Positions 27,572-36,694 are shown, counted from the stretch's first letter. The stretch is DNA of 64,000 nt from Vibrio tubiashii (GCF_028551255.1 NZ_CP117029.1:1240001-1304000); one strand, 5' to 3'. Translations and numbers: made by a program. Notes: generated by a model not told the origin, from the sequence alone.

Positions 27572-29246
27572 TTGGTAGTAAACCTTTAATAGTCAAACGG
27601 CGATACTTAACATGAAGTCGGCTAAGTAGAATCGCAAAAGAGAAAAACAGTAGCGGCAAGATAGCTTGCCAAATAGCATAAATAGCAGTGATGCGGCGGT
27701 CGAAGCCACTGGATAGAGCGACAGCTTCAGTCGTGATTGTGCTGATGCGCCCCGCTCCCAATACCAGAGTAGGGAGATATTGAGCGAGGCTTACACTAAT
27801 GCCTACCGCCCAAGCAAAGGCGATGGCAGGCAGTAGTAATGGCAGTTTAACTTTCAACCAAGCCTGCAACGGAGATTTGCCTAAGCTCAAGGCAACGCGC
27901 GTAAGCCCGTCGTCAAAGCTGCGCCATGGCCCATCGAGTGATAAATAAACGAATGGGAAAGCGAAAAATACATGAGCCCAACAGACCCAGAATAAATACG
28001 CCTCGCTGTTTAAATACAAAGTGACGATCTGCATACCAAACAACACTGACAATTGCGGTATCAGCATAGGGATAGCGATGACATACCCCGGTACCTGCCA
28101 ACGATAACGTAGACGATACTCATGAGCGATCAGCGCTAAAACTAAACTCACTGTCGCACAGACAAGCGCGATGACTAGGCTCTGCTCAAGCGTGCCTAAA
28201 ATACCTTGCCACTCATACTGCCAAAATCGCAGACTAAACCTAGACGGTAGCAGGTCAGGAAAACGCCAGCGCTGAGCGAAACTCCAAATAATCAACAGTG
28301 GGATCATCGCTAGGGTCAAAGCGGCGACTGCAGAGAACAGGCTTTTTCCCGGTAATTTGACGCCTTTTCTGCCTGAATATTGCCAAGCTTTAAAGCCTTT
28401 GGTTACTGCCCATTCGACCAAGCGAGCAAAACCAATCAATAGCGTTGCGATGGCGAACAAAACCACAGCACCCGCCGCTGCGCGAGGAAGCAGTGATAAG
28501 TCCGGGTCATTGAACCATTGCCAAACCAAGACGGCAAATGTTGGCGGATTGGTTGGTCCTACAATAAGGGCAACATCAACCACAGATAAACTGTAAGCAA
28601 TCACAGCGAGCATCGGGAAGCGTAGCTTAGCAAACCACTGCGGGAAGAGACATTTCCACCAAGTTTGGGCTGAACTATAGCCCATAGCGTGACTGACCTT
28701 TTCAGTCTGTTCAACATTTAACTGCTGGAGAATAGGGATACTCATTAGAAGTAAGAAAGGAACTTCTTTGATCGCCAACATAACAATTAGGCCAAGCGCA
28801 TAAGGGTCTTTGACCAATAGCGCCAAGTCATCGACCGTTTGCCCGTTAGGGTCATAACCAAACAATTCATGTAAGAGACGCGCGCCCATTCCCGTTGGTG
28901 CAAATAAGAAAGCGAAACCAATTGCGAAGGCAACGTGAGGCATGGCAAGTAGCGGAGATAAGCTCAATTCAATCTTGCGCCAAAATGGACTCTTCCATGC
29001 CGATTGCAATATGGCAAAGGTGATCAAACAAGCAAGGTAGCTACTCACAATCGCACTATAAACCGTTAACCCGATTGACTGCCAAACACCAGCCCACCCA
29101 AAAACAGCAGAGAAGCCGTCAATGGAAAACTGATTTAAGCCAATCGGGGGGATATACCCAAGCGCAGAAACCAACACACCAAGTAAACCTGGTAGGGTAG
29201 GCACTATACAAACAACGATAATGACTAAATAAAGCGCTCTTAACAT
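27537..29246 (-). CDS. ynjC: ABC transporter fused permease (YnjC-like)
   Basis: A 569-residue inner-membrane permease with two BPD-type transport domains in one chain (about residues 60-270 and 350-550), like the thiamine (ThiP) and iron (FbpB) type importers. The EAA-like loops are ALSLGKSPLQAWLKVKLPLLLP in the second half and a matching SHAMGYSSAQTWWKCLFPQW in the first. The ATG at 29246 is preferred; a TTG two codons upstream (29252) is also possible. Lies 25 bp after ynjB. Confidence 0.88.
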   Translation of the reverse strand: MLRALYLVIIVVCIVPTLPGLLGVLVSALGYIPPIGLNQFSIDGFSAVFGWAGVWQSIGLTVYSAIVSSYLACLITFAILQSAWKSPFWRKIELSLSPLLAMPHVAFAIGFAFLFAPTGMGARLLHELFGYDPNGQTVDDLALLVKDPYALGLIVMLAIKEVPFLLLMSIPILQQLNVEQTEKVSHAMGYSSAQTWWKCLFPQWFAKLRFPMLAVIAYSLSVVDVALIVGPTNPPTFAVLVWQWFNDPDLSLLPRAAAGAVVLFAIATLLIGFARLVEWAVTKGFKAWQYSGRKGVKLPGKSLFSAVAALTLAMIPLLIIWSFAQRWRFPDLLPSRFSLRFWQYEWQGILGTLEQSLVIALVCATVSLVLALIAHEYRLRYRWQVPGYVIAIPMLIPQLSVLFGMQIVTLYLNSEAYLFWVCWAHVFFAFPFVYLSLDGPWRSFDDGLTRVALSLGKSPLQAWLKVKLPLLLPAIAFAWAVGISVSLAQYLPTLVLGAGRISTITTEAVALSSGFDRRITAIYAIWQAILPLLFFSFAILLSRLHVKYRRLTIKGLLPNESLSRKPRHP

Positions 29247-29270
29247 GTGCAAACTCTAGCTCAACAGACC

Positions 29271-30413
29271 CTAATTCCCGTAACGTTTTAGCCACTCTTT
29301 TTCTAAAGCGGCTTGCCAGCTAGGATGAGGTTCAGCAATTGACTTAAATTGCTGGGTATTCTTCGCAGAACCGGTCAAGAATTGGCTACTTAGTACAGAA
29401 GGATCGCCCCATACATTCAGATCACCTTTACGAGACTGCGCTTGTGGGCTGAGTAGGAAATTGATCGCAACTTGAGCGCCCGCGCTCGCATTGGCATTCC
29501 AAGGAATAGCTAAGAAATGGATATTAGAAAGTGCACCCGCTTCCATTGCATATGCCTTTGTTGTGTCTGCTAAATTGCCACTCGCTTGTGCGGAAAATAC
29601 CGCATTTGGATTAAATGTAATGGCGAGATCGATTTGACCATCATCAAGCAGCTGAACGGTTTCTGCTGTGCCTGCTGGGAATTGTTTGCCACCACGCCAA
29701 GCGACTTTATGAAACTCGTCAAGGTATGACCAAAGAGGCTCGGTCACAATAGCGAAGTTCTGCTCAGAAACAGGTTGCTGCAGAGAAGCATCATTGTTTG
29801 TCAGTTCGATCAGAAGCGCTTTTACAAAGCTTGTGCCGTGAAATTCTGGTGGGCGAGGGTAAGTAATACGGTTTGGGTAAGCTTTGGCATAACTTTGCAG
29901 CTCTGCAAATGATTGTGGTGGATTATTCAATGCTTTCTCATCATGAATAAAGACCAGCTGACCAACACCCCAAGGCGCTTCTAAGCCGTCTGTTGGCTCA
30001 GAGAAATCGACGTCGACCGGAAGCGATTTATCGACATATTGCCAACTAGGTAAACCTTCGACAAACGGACCAAATAGCAGTTGGTTGTCTTTCATCGATT
30101 TGAAGTTTTCACCATTAATCCAAACCATGTCGACACTACCACCGCTGTTTTTTCCTGCGGCCTTTTCGGCAATCAAACGTGATGTTGTCTCAGCAATATC
30201 GGTTACCTTTACATGTTTTAAGGTGACACCGTATTGGGATTGAAGCTCGTTGCCTGCCCATTGAATATAACGGTTTATTTCTTGGCTACCGCCCCAAGCA
30301 TGGAAGTAGACGGTTTGTCCTTTCGCTTTTTCGACAACCTCTTGCCAAGTATCTGCTGCAAAAGCAGAAAGTGAAAAAACAAGTGAAGAAAGAAGAGTGA
30401 TCAGCCTTGTCAT
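29271..30413 (-). CDS. ynjB: ABC transporter substrate-binding protein (YnjB-like)
   Basis: A 380-residue periplasmic solute-binding protein with a signal peptide (LITLLSSLVFSLSAFA) and the conserved opening VYFHAWGGSQEINRYIQWAG seen in YnjB proteins. First gene of the ynjBCDF-like operon. The ATG at 30413 has AGGGAA before it; a longer frame to 30449 lacks one. The ligand is unknown; thiamine-type importers share this architecture, but no TPP riboswitch was seen upstream. Confidence 0.87.
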   Translation of the reverse strand: MTRLITLLSSLVFSLSAFAADTWQEVVEKAKGQTVYFHAWGGSQEINRYIQWAGNELQSQYGVTLKHVKVTDIAETTSRLIAEKAAGKNSGGSVDMVWINGENFKSMKDNQLLFGPFVEGLPSWQYVDKSLPVDVDFSEPTDGLEAPWGVGQLVFIHDEKALNNPPQSFAELQSYAKAYPNRITYPRPPEFHGTSFVKALLIELTNNDASLQQPVSEQNFAIVTEPLWSYLDEFHKVAWRGGKQFPAGTAETVQLLDDGQIDLAITFNPNAVFSAQASGNLADTTKAYAMEAGALSNIHFLAIPWNANASAGAQVAINFLLSPQAQSRKGDLNVWGDPSVLSSQFLTGSAKNTQQFKSIAEPHPSWQAALEKEWLKRYGN

Positions 30414-30562
30414 AATGTTCCCTGTAAGTTGAATAATTGTATCGGCCAATGATAAAGACCGGAGTAATGCAATTATTCATTCATTATGACTGAAAAAAGG
30501 CTGTTTTATTAACTATTTGACGCAATTGTTGATGGGATGTTTGAAAATTGTCTGCTGGAGAC

Positions 30563-30591
30563 TAAAAAGCAGCCAATTTGGCTGCTTTTTG
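30563..30591. terminator. Bidirectional terminator downstream of the META-domain gene
   Basis: Stem AAAAAGCAGCC / GGCTGCTTTTT with an AATTT loop; the T run works on either strand. The upstream gene on the minus strand ends at 30615. Confidence 0.85.
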
Positions 30592-30614
30592 AATTGATGC
30601 TCAAATGAAAAGAG

Positions 30615-31061
30615 TTAGTTTTTCCAATCGTTTAGCTTGAACGTCAGCGTATGTACGTCGTTTTTCAGAACCATAGTATCTTGAGTTAGCGTCATATCAC
30701 TCCAATCAGACAGAGTTTGACCAAACGCTTGCTCTACATCCATAACATCGCCGACACACATCTTCATGGTCATACCCATTTTCTCGATGCGGAACTGGTT
30801 GTCTTTTAACTCAGCTTGACCAAAGAAGTTGTTACAACCAGCATTGCCGTTAGCTGTCATCTTTTCACCAATTTCTAGGCGCGGTGGGTTTTGACGGCTA
30901 TCTGCAATAACCGCTTCACCATCAATGCTAACCAGTTCCCAGTTGTGGTGTTGTAGATCTTGAGCTGTAATTTGTTTCACATCGTCTCCATTGCTTGCGC
31001 AAGCTGTTACAACAAGAGGTAGTGTAATTGCTGCAAGTAGCGTTTTTGGACTAAGCTTCAT
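30615..31061 (-). CDS. META-domain lipoprotein (HslJ-like)
   Basis: A 148-residue lipoprotein: signal and lipobox VTAC, then a META domain with HHNWELVSIDGEAV and the characteristic MTANGNAGCNNFFGQ plus a second cysteine (KMCVGD). HslJ-type proteins are envelope stress or antibiotic-resistance related in enterics; a role here is not demonstrated. Single gene between a terminator and a divergent promoter region. Confidence 0.85.
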   Translation of the reverse strand: MKLSPKTLLAAITLPLVVTACASNGDDVKQITAQDLQHHNWELVSIDGEAVIADSRQNPPRLEIGEKMTANGNAGCNNFFGQAELKDNQFRIEKMGMTMKMCVGDVMDVEQAFGQTLSDWSDMTLTQDTMVLKNDVHTLTFKLNDWKN

Positions 31062-31257
31062 AATAGATCAACTCCGATAAATAAGTAGTTAAGTCAGCGT
31101 AGTGACTTCGATGAATGCAGTATAGTTAATTGCGAGTATGATTTGTCAATATAAGGTCATAGTTTGGTGCGAATCACACATTGAAACTTATTGATAAACA
31201 TACAATTACAATTCGCGTAGAGTAAAAAATAACCATCAGATAATATAGAGAAATCAT

Positions 31258-31506
31258 TTGGAGCAGCTAGAGTTTTTTACCGTCCCGAGCCCTTGTGTTG
31301 GCATTTGTACAGTAGATGAAAAAGGCTACTGTAAGGGCTGTATGCGTAAACGAGAAGAGCGTTTTAACTGGTTGAATATGACCCCCGCTCAGCAGCTACA
31401 TGTGATTAAACTTTGCCGTCAGCGCTACCTACGTAAGATACGAAAAGGGCAAGCAACTCCAGCTGAAGAGATCCCCACTAACACTCCTCAACAAGATCTT
31501 TTTTAA
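31258..31506 (+). CDS. DUF1289 family small cysteine-rich protein (first copy)
   Basis: An 82-residue cytosolic protein of the DUF1289 (Fe-S-like, predicted metal-binding) family: SPCVGICTVDEKGYCKGCMRKREERFNWLNM has the CxxxC...CxxC spacing and RTxEE(R)xxW core. Start is TTG at 31258 with a weak GAG upstream. A second family member follows 70 bp later. Function unknown. Confidence 0.8.
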   Translation: MEQLEFFTVPSPCVGICTVDEKGYCKGCMRKREERFNWLNMTPAQQLHVIKLCRQRYLRKIRKGQATPAEEIPTNTPQQDLF

Positions 31507-31577
31507 AATCAAAACTTTACAATAACTGCCGGTTGGGCTACATCTTAATTATCGTGTACTGTATTTTGAGGTGTAGT

Positions 31578-31769
31578 ATGGATATACGAAATTATAGTGC
31601 GAACCCATGTGTGGGCTTGTGCGAATCAAACATCAATGGTGTTTGTATAGGCTGTGGCCGAACGCGAGAAGAACGTTATCTTTGGTATCAAATGTCTGAA
31701 ATCGAACAAAGAGAGATTCTAGACCGACTATCTAATGAACCTCTCTGCTTCAATCTGAAATCTAGCTAG
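31578..31769 (+). CDS. DUF1289 family small cysteine-rich protein (second copy)
   Basis: A 63-residue paralogue of the preceding protein: NPCVGLCESNINGVCIGCGRTREERYLWYQM. The same four cysteines are kept, while the N and C tails differ. The ATG at 31578 is preceded by GAGGTG; the longer open frame to 31533 lacks a site. Possibly an old tandem duplication. It ends 1 bp before a convergent gene. Confidence 0.8.
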   Translation: MDIRNYSANPCVGLCESNINGVCIGCGRTREERYLWYQMSEIEQREILDRLSNEPLCFNLKSS

Positions 31770-31770
31770 A

Positions 31771-31992
31771 TTATTTCAATCCCCAACGATCATTCACCCA
31801 ACCACCGGCATGCTCATCAAAATGATTACCAGAGAATCGGTGGTTTACTTCGGTATTTTTTTCATTTTGAGGCGTCTCATCAAGTAAATGCTGGATATAA
31901 CTTGCCATAGGATCACCGCCTTTTAGCCGCTCTTGCCGAGTCGCTACCTCTTTAATCAATTGAAGACGGTATGAGTTGCTAGCACGTTTCAT
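31771..31992 (-). CDS. Small hypothetical protein
   Basis: A 73-residue soluble protein, MKRASNSYRLQLIKEVATRQ at the start and HAGGWVNDRW near the end. I do not recognise the family. The ATG at 31992 is chosen because GGAGG sits eight bases before it, a near-perfect ribosome site; an overlapping ATG at 32007 would place its own codon in that site. Rich in charged residues, no membrane segment. Confidence 0.7.
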   Translation of the reverse strand: MKRASNSYRLQLIKEVATRQERLKGGDPMASYIQHLLDETPQNEKNTEVNHRFSGNHFDEHAGGWVNDRWGLK

Positions 31993-32214
31993 TTGGTGAT
32001 CCTCCATGGTTATGACACTAATATGAAAAGTTAGAAGCCGATGAGAGAACCGTCAATATAGATTGGTTAATATTTAACCTGTTTTATCAGGAATGAATCA
32101 CTTTTATAAAATACATCATCAACATTAATCCGCTATCGTGTTGATTAACAAGGTGAGTGCTTAAGCTAGATCGGTGGTTACACTGCAATAAAAAATTCAT
32201 TAATTATTAAATTA

Positions 32215-32238
32215 GAAAGCTCCAGAACTGGAGCTTTC
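32215..32238 (-). terminator. Terminator after the repeat-like surface protein gene
   Basis: Stem GAAAGCTCCA / TGGAGCTTTC with a GAAC loop, 22 bp beyond the stop at 32260. The tract after it on the minus strand is T-rich. Confidence 0.7.
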
Positions 32239-32259
32239 GATTAAGGCATTAGTACAGAA

Positions 32260-32820
32260 TCAGTTGCCAAAGTTAAAAATCGGGAAGCAGGGCAAAAAGC
32301 CGTTGTCAGCGCAGTTGATGAGACCTATTTGGACACCTTCAATCTTGGCTGTTTTGTTGAATACGCCGACTTGGACAGTGGACTCGTTCGACATATTAAC
32401 TGCGCCCACATCAACCATAGTGTCGCCTTCAGAGTAGTTCACGAATGAAACGTTGGCTCCTCTAACATCTTTGGTAATGTTAACGGCTCCGAGGTTCACA
32501 CCTGTGGTCAAACCCTCATTCCAGTTAAATAGGCCTAGCGAGGCGCCCGTCATCTCTTGGTTAACTTTGGATGCGCCTAGAAACAAGCCGAAGTTAACGC
32601 CCGTTGTGGTATTGGTTTCTGACATACCTACAATAGAAAAATCGACGCCTTTGACGGTATCGACTTTACCGTGAAGTGCTGCCAGCCTAACCCCAGAGAC
32701 CTGAGAGTTTTCGGGCGCATTAAAATCGTTAACCGATGAGAACATTACTGGAGAAGAGGCGAATGTCACAGGAGACAACACCATCGTTGAGATAGCCACT
32801 GCTTTGAGTATTTTTTTCAT
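32260..32820 (-). CDS. Secreted Gly/Val/Asn repeat-like protein of unknown function
   Basis: A 186-residue exported protein (signal to about TFASS). The mature chain is built of short imperfect repeats of the GVxxGxx / GAN(V/L)S(F/L)xN kind, for example TTGVNFGLFLG, TTGVNLGAVNI, RGANVSFVNYS, VQVGVFNKTA, VQIGLINC, which suggests a beta-solenoid or beta-roll. It ends with a Cys pair and FPIFNFGN. It resembles proteins named VV20781 family or LA_2272-type surface repeat proteins, from memory. ATG at 32820 is preferred since the signal peptide begins there. Confidence 0.65.
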   Translation of the reverse strand: MKKILKAVAISTMVLSPVTFASSPVMFSSVNDFNAPENSQVSGVRLAALHGKVDTVKGVDFSIVGMSETNTTTGVNFGLFLGASKVNQEMTGASLGLFNWNEGLTTGVNLGAVNITKDVRGANVSFVNYSEGDTMVDVGAVNMSNESTVQVGVFNKTAKIEGVQIGLINCADNGFLPCFPIFNFGN

Positions 32821-33058
32821 ATTAACTCCAAAAACAAAGTTATTTGTATGAGCGAGCATTGAGGTCTGTCGACCCGAACAACTCACGTTAACTATAGTTG
32901 TTATCTGTCAGAAGAGTGTTAGTTGTTGATTACAAAGCGCGATGAGTTTTTTGTGAGTAAACTTTTGTCAAATTGAGTCCAATTATAACGTATGCAACCT
33001 TGTGCAATGAAAAGGTCTCTGCCTATATTTAAGATGTAACGTCAGAGGCAATCGAATA

Positions 33059-34252
33059 ATGAAAAACTCACAAATTGTCATAGTAGATGACTCACCAGCG
33101 ATTCTTTTGGTGATGAAGGGAATGTTGTCAGAACTCGGTTATGATAACGTCGTGACATGCTCTCACCCCGCTTCAGCACTGGCCAATATCAAACGCTCTC
33201 CAGAGAAGTACAGCGCGGTATTTACTGATCTGAATATGCCTGAAATTGACGGCATGACGCTTATAAAAGAATTAGGCGAGATGAACTATCGTGGTGGGAT
33301 CTGCATCATTTCAGACATGGAAAAACGCGTGATAGAACTTGCAGCGCACCTGGCGCGCGAGCATAAGGTCAATTTGATTGGAAATATCGCAAAACCTGTG
33401 CATATTAATGAGTTACAGCGAATACTGAACAAGATTAAACAGTTTACTATTCGCGAGAACCAATCCTATGAGCCAATATCGCAAAGCATGCTCAGTGATT
33501 ATATGTCGAAAGGCATGATAGAACCCTACTACCAACCGAAAGTTAATCTTCAGAGTCGGCATGTTGAAGGTATTGAAGTGCTGGCTCGTATTGTGACTCC
33601 TGGGCAGACTAACGCTATCGCACCGGGGCAATTCATACCAACGGCAATAGAACACGGTATGCTAAACGAACTGACTCAGCAGTTGGTAGGCAAGGTGCTC
33701 ACTGATTTTCCAATGCTGATTAAAGAGTTTGGTAAAGAAGTCAAAGTTAGTCTCAATCTTTCCCCGTCTCAATTGACCACAGATGGTTATACTCGTGATT
33801 TTATCGAGACAATTGATACCCAGCACGTGGATAAGAACAACATTACTTTGGAGATCACCGAGGAGTTCGCGCTAGAAGATACCGAACAGTTAGAGACGAT
33901 AAACCGTTTAAGAATGCGTGGTTTTGGATTATCGCTTGACGACTTTGGTACCGGGTTCACTAACCTCAACCAACTTCGTACCCTGCCGTTTACAGAAGTG
34001 AAAATCGATCGCACATTGATCAATGATATCCACCAAGATCAGTTTAACCAAGTGGTGGTCGATACCTTGGTCAACATAGCAGGGAAAATTGATGCCTCCT
34101 TGATAGCTGAAGGGCTGGAAGAGTATGAAGACCTTGAGTACTTGAGCAAAACCTATAAAGACATGAACGTACAAGGTTATCTGATTTGTAAGCCTAAACC
34201 TCTTGATAGCCTGTTGTACTGGCACCATAGTTGGCTATACAACGTGCAGTAA
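33059..34252 (+). CDS. Response regulator with EAL phosphodiesterase domain
   Basis: A 397-residue cytosolic protein. The N-terminal receiver (IVIVDDSPAILL; phospho-acceptor in FTDLNMPEIDG) is followed by an EAL domain that hydrolyses cyclic-di-GMP. The EAL motif reads EVL, and the other catalytic residues are in place: NLSPSQL, EITEEF, DDFGTG, VKIDR, EGLEE and VQGY. It is therefore probably active despite the EVL variant. No histidine kinase gene is adjacent, so it is an orphan regulator. Confidence 0.9.
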   Translation: MKNSQIVIVDDSPAILLVMKGMLSELGYDNVVTCSHPASALANIKRSPEKYSAVFTDLNMPEIDGMTLIKELGEMNYRGGICIISDMEKRVIELAAHLAREHKVNLIGNIAKPVHINELQRILNKIKQFTIRENQSYEPISQSMLSDYMSKGMIEPYYQPKVNLQSRHVEGIEVLARIVTPGQTNAIAPGQFIPTAIEHGMLNELTQQLVGKVLTDFPMLIKEFGKEVKVSLNLSPSQLTTDGYTRDFIETIDTQHVDKNNITLEITEEFALEDTEQLETINRLRMRGFGLSLDDFGTGFTNLNQLRTLPFTEVKIDRTLINDIHQDQFNQVVVDTLVNIAGKIDASLIAEGLEEYEDLEYLSKTYKDMNVQGYLICKPKPLDSLLYWHHSWLYNVQ

Positions 34253-34274
34253 AAAGCCTCGAATTTCGAGGCTC
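34252..34274 (-). terminator. Terminator downstream of the pilotin-like gene
   Basis: Stem AGCCTCGA / TCGAGGCT; on the minus strand it is followed by TTTTT, serving the gene that ends at 34281. It may also stop the convergent EAL gene. Confidence 0.75.
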
Positions 34275-34280
34275 TAACAC

Positions 34281-34685
34281 TTATTTAGTCAAGTTTTGAC
34301 AGCGTTGCTGAGTCACCAACTCGTCAGCCATTAACTGGCCTCGGCTATTTCGCATCTTAATTCTATAACTGATACCGACCTCAAGATTATTCATTGTGTC
34401 TGGCGTAGTACAGTAGGTTCGAATACTTTGATTCAATACTTGCGCAGTCGGTTTTGCCCCTTTCGCATCATCGTTATAAACCATCATAATCTCGATGGTG
34501 CTGCCTTTCGCGCTCGCACGCATGATGGACAGGGGGCCTGACTCAAGAGGAAGCTCAGTAGCCAGCAGATTAGCTCGGCTCTGTGCTAACAATTCTAGCT
34601 GCTTTTGTTTATCTGACGAGGCAGACGAACAGCCAGCAAGCATCACCAGTGCGATGATCGAAAAAGACTTGAGTGAATTAAGCAT
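34281..34685 (-). CDS. aspS: Lipoprotein resembling the type II secretion pilotin AspS/YghG
   Basis: A 134-residue lipoprotein (lipobox LAGC). The pattern LLAQSRANLLATELPLESGPLS, IMRASAKGSTIEIMMVY, TYCTTPD, EVGISYRIKMRNSRGQ and a final QQRC resembles E. coli YghG/AspS from memory, including the two conserved cysteines. AspS-type pilotins carry the GspD secretin to the outer membrane and are typical for Vibrio, where the gene lies away from the eps operon. It sits 2 bp after yciI in the same operon. Identification is by remembered sequence pattern, not by search. Confidence 0.62.
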   Translation of the reverse strand: MLNSLKSFSIIALVMLAGCSSASSDKQKQLELLAQSRANLLATELPLESGPLSIMRASAKGSTIEIMMVYNDDAKGAKPTAQVLNQSIRTYCTTPDTMNNLEVGISYRIKMRNSRGQLMADELVTQQRCQNLTK

Positions 34686-34687
34686 CG

Positions 34688-34984
34688 TTAAAACACTTTT
34701 TTAAATGGCTTAACGATTACTTTCTCGTAAACACCCGCTTCAATATACGGATCAGCATCAGCCCATTCTTGAGCTTGTTGCAATGAGTCAAACTCAGCAA
34801 TAACGGTTGAACCAGTAAAGCCAGCTTCTCCTGGGTTATCAGAGTCAATGGCAGGCATAGGTCCTGCTGTGAGTAAACGGCCTTCATCTTGCAGTGCTTT
34901 TAAACGCTCTAGGTGAGCAGGACGCACGCTAAGGCGCTTTTCCAAAGAGTTCTCTACATCTTGTGAGAAGATGACATACCACAT
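34688..34984 (-). CDS. yciI: YciI family protein
   Basis: A 98-residue protein of the YciI family (ferredoxin-like fold; E. coli YciI of unknown reaction). [28 protein letters not shown] and [25 protein letters not shown] match the family, with the conserved His and Asp residues. Start ATG 34984. Part of the yciB-yciA-yciI neighbourhood conserved in gamma-proteobacteria. Confidence 0.92.
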   Translation of the reverse strand: MWYVIFSQDVENSLEKRLSVRPAHLERLKALQDEGRLLTAGPMPAIDSDNPGEAGFTGSTVIAEFDSLQQAQEWADADPYIEAGVYEKVIVKPFKKVF

Positions 34985-35081
34985 GATCTGATATCCTTAT
35001 ATGAATAGAGTAAATTCAGACGTTTACTCTACCTTAAATGGCATAATTTAAAAGGGTTGCGGTGAGATAATTTAACCTCTA

Positions 35082-35480
35082 TTAAGAGTGTTCAATCGGG
35101 CGTGGTTTGCCTTCACCATCAATAGCGACGTAATTGAATGTCGCGTCACACACCATAAAGCGATCTTCTAAGCCATGCTCTTTGACAGGTTTGACCCAGA
35201 CTTCTAGATCAATACTCATTGAAGTGCGACCTATTTTGGTACACTCACCGTAACAGCAGACCACATCGCCTACACGAACCGGTTTTTTGAATGTAATGCT
35301 TGATACTGAAACAGTAACGATTCGACCTGATGAGATTTCTTTGGCGAGGATACCGCCTGCAAGGTCAAGTTGTGACATGATCCAACCACCAAAAATATCG
35401 CCATTGGCGTTAGTATCTGCTGGCATAGCAAGGGTTCTAAGAAGTAATTGCCCTTTGGGTGCAGTGTTTTCTGTGCTCAT
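35082..35480 (-). CDS. yciA: Acyl-CoA thioester hydrolase YciA
   Basis: A 132-residue hotdog-fold thioesterase. The conserved DTNANGDIFGGWIMSQLDLAGG holds the active-site Asp helix region, and SVSSITFKKPVRVGDVVCCYGE is typical of YciA. The ATG at 35480 is preferred to a longer frame to 35513 because the family starts at this point. Confidence 0.92.
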   Translation of the reverse strand: MSTENTAPKGQLLLRTLAMPADTNANGDIFGGWIMSQLDLAGGILAKEISSGRIVTVSVSSITFKKPVRVGDVVCCYGECTKIGRTSMSIDLEVWVKPVKEHGLEDRFMVCDATFNYVAIDGEGKPRPIEHS

Positions 35481-35554
35481 TGTGACATCCAATACAAACG
35501 AAACAGCGACCAAGTTGGTCGCTGCAAAAATTGGATTGTAACAAAACTATCAAC

Positions 35555-36106
35555 TTATCCGCCAGAGTTAGCGTTCTGTTCGTCTTTTGGCATGTGTTTG
35601 TAGATGTAGATTCCGGTCAGCAATGTGAAACCAAATGTCGCCGCTAGTAGGCCAAAGACTTTGAAGTTAACCCAGACATCGAGCGGAAGGTTAAAAGCAA
35701 CGTAGACGTTTATGCCTGCACATAGTGAAAAGAAAGCTACCCAAGCCCATGTGACTTTTGCCCAAACCGAATCAGGAAGTGTGATCTCTTTTCCGAGCAT
35801 GTTTTTTATCGCCGATTTTCCTATTGCATGGCTCACAGCCAATCCAATTGCGAAAATCAGATAAACGATGGTGACTTTCCATTTAATAAAGTTTTCGTCG
35901 TGGAGAAAAATAGTCATACCGCCAAATACGGCAACCATCAAAAAGGTGATGACTTGCATCTTTTCAACTTTCTTATAGACCAAGTAGGTCACGACGATTT
36001 GAATGGCTGTTGCGACAATCAGAGCGCCTGTCGCAACGTAGATATCCTGCAATTTGTATAAAGCGAAGAAAATAATTAATGGGATAAAGTCGAGCAGTTG
36101 TTTCAT
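35555..36106 (-). CDS. yciB: Inner-membrane protein YciB (septation protein A / IspZ family)
   Basis: A 183-residue membrane protein, [19 protein letters not shown] at the start, with five or more helices and the family ending [13 protein letters not shown]. YciB is involved in envelope integrity and division in enterics. ATG at 36106 is the conserved start; the frame continues open upstream without relation to the family. Confidence 0.93.
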   Translation of the reverse strand: MKQLLDFIPLIIFFALYKLQDIYVATGALIVATAIQIVVTYLVYKKVEKMQVITFLMVAVFGGMTIFLHDENFIKWKVTIVYLIFAIGLAVSHAIGKSAIKNMLGKEITLPDSVWAKVTWAWVAFFSLCAGINVYVAFNLPLDVWVNFKVFGLLAATFGFTLLTGIYIYKHMPKDEQNANSGG

Positions 36107-36211
36107 TGAAGTATTCTGAGTCAGTCTAATTCGCTTCAGTCTAACCAAAACAAGACTAATCACAAAGCGGTTCGTCACTATAAGAGCTGCGCTTCCCTGC
36201 AAAGAGGGGTT

Positions 36212-36439
36212 CTAGCGCTGTAGTTGGCGTTTATAGTCTTCCAAATAACCTTCACTGCGCAAACTATCAACGGCAAACTGCAATTCCTCATCGCTCATTG
36301 AGAAGCAACTTGATTTGCCAGTCATACCATTCAAATATTCGTGATATTCCATCTCAGTGAAGTGACCAATACGGTCTACGAGCAGACTCTTAATACCTTG
36401 ATGAATAAGTCGATAATATGTGTGACGTTGAACTTCCAT
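36212..36439 (-). CDS. Small hypothetical protein
   Basis: A 75-residue protein, MEVQRHTYYRLIHQGIKSLL at the start. I do not recognise a family. The ATG at 36439 is preceded by AAGGGGAA, a good ribosome site, which supports it over the longer frame. It is followed by yciB on the same strand after 105 bp. Mixed charged/helical composition, no membrane segment. Confidence 0.65.
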   Translation of the reverse strand: MEVQRHTYYRLIHQGIKSLLVDRIGHFTEMEYHEYLNGMTGKSSCFSMSDEELQFAVDSLRSEGYLEDYKRQLQR

Positions 36440-36640
36440 AACGTTCCCCTTACATCGAGCAAAGCGGGACAATGCCGCTTTTCTGTTACCATGCGGGAAT
36501 CAAGCATATTCGATGCCAGTAAGAACTGAATGCAGGGTGTGAGGTTATAGGTTGTTAAAAACTCTAAATAATTTTCGAAATGAGAACGGTTTTGAGCTGA
36601 TGCACAGACAATCATTCAGCAATCTGCGAGTCAATTTGGG

Positions 36641-36670
36641 AAAAGGGTTGCCAATCTATTGACTGGCAAC
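36641..36670 (-). terminator. Terminator of the LuxN-like kinase gene
   Basis: Stem GTTGCCA / TGGCAAC with a 10-base loop; on the minus strand it is followed by CCCTTTT. It lies 25 bp after the kinase stop. Confidence 0.72.
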
Positions 36671-36694
36671 GGTCTGCTAGAGTAACAAATCGCA

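Noticed and set aside
30414..30560. TPP riboswitch before the ynjBCD-like operon
   Set aside because: No THI-box core (CTGAGA...ACCTGATCTGG-like) present; so thiamine is not supported as ligand.
36440..36694. Separate receiver-domain remnant downstream of the LuxN paralogue
   Set aside because: No frame shows VVDD or MDxxMP-type receiver text; the region holds only a terminator and leader DNA.
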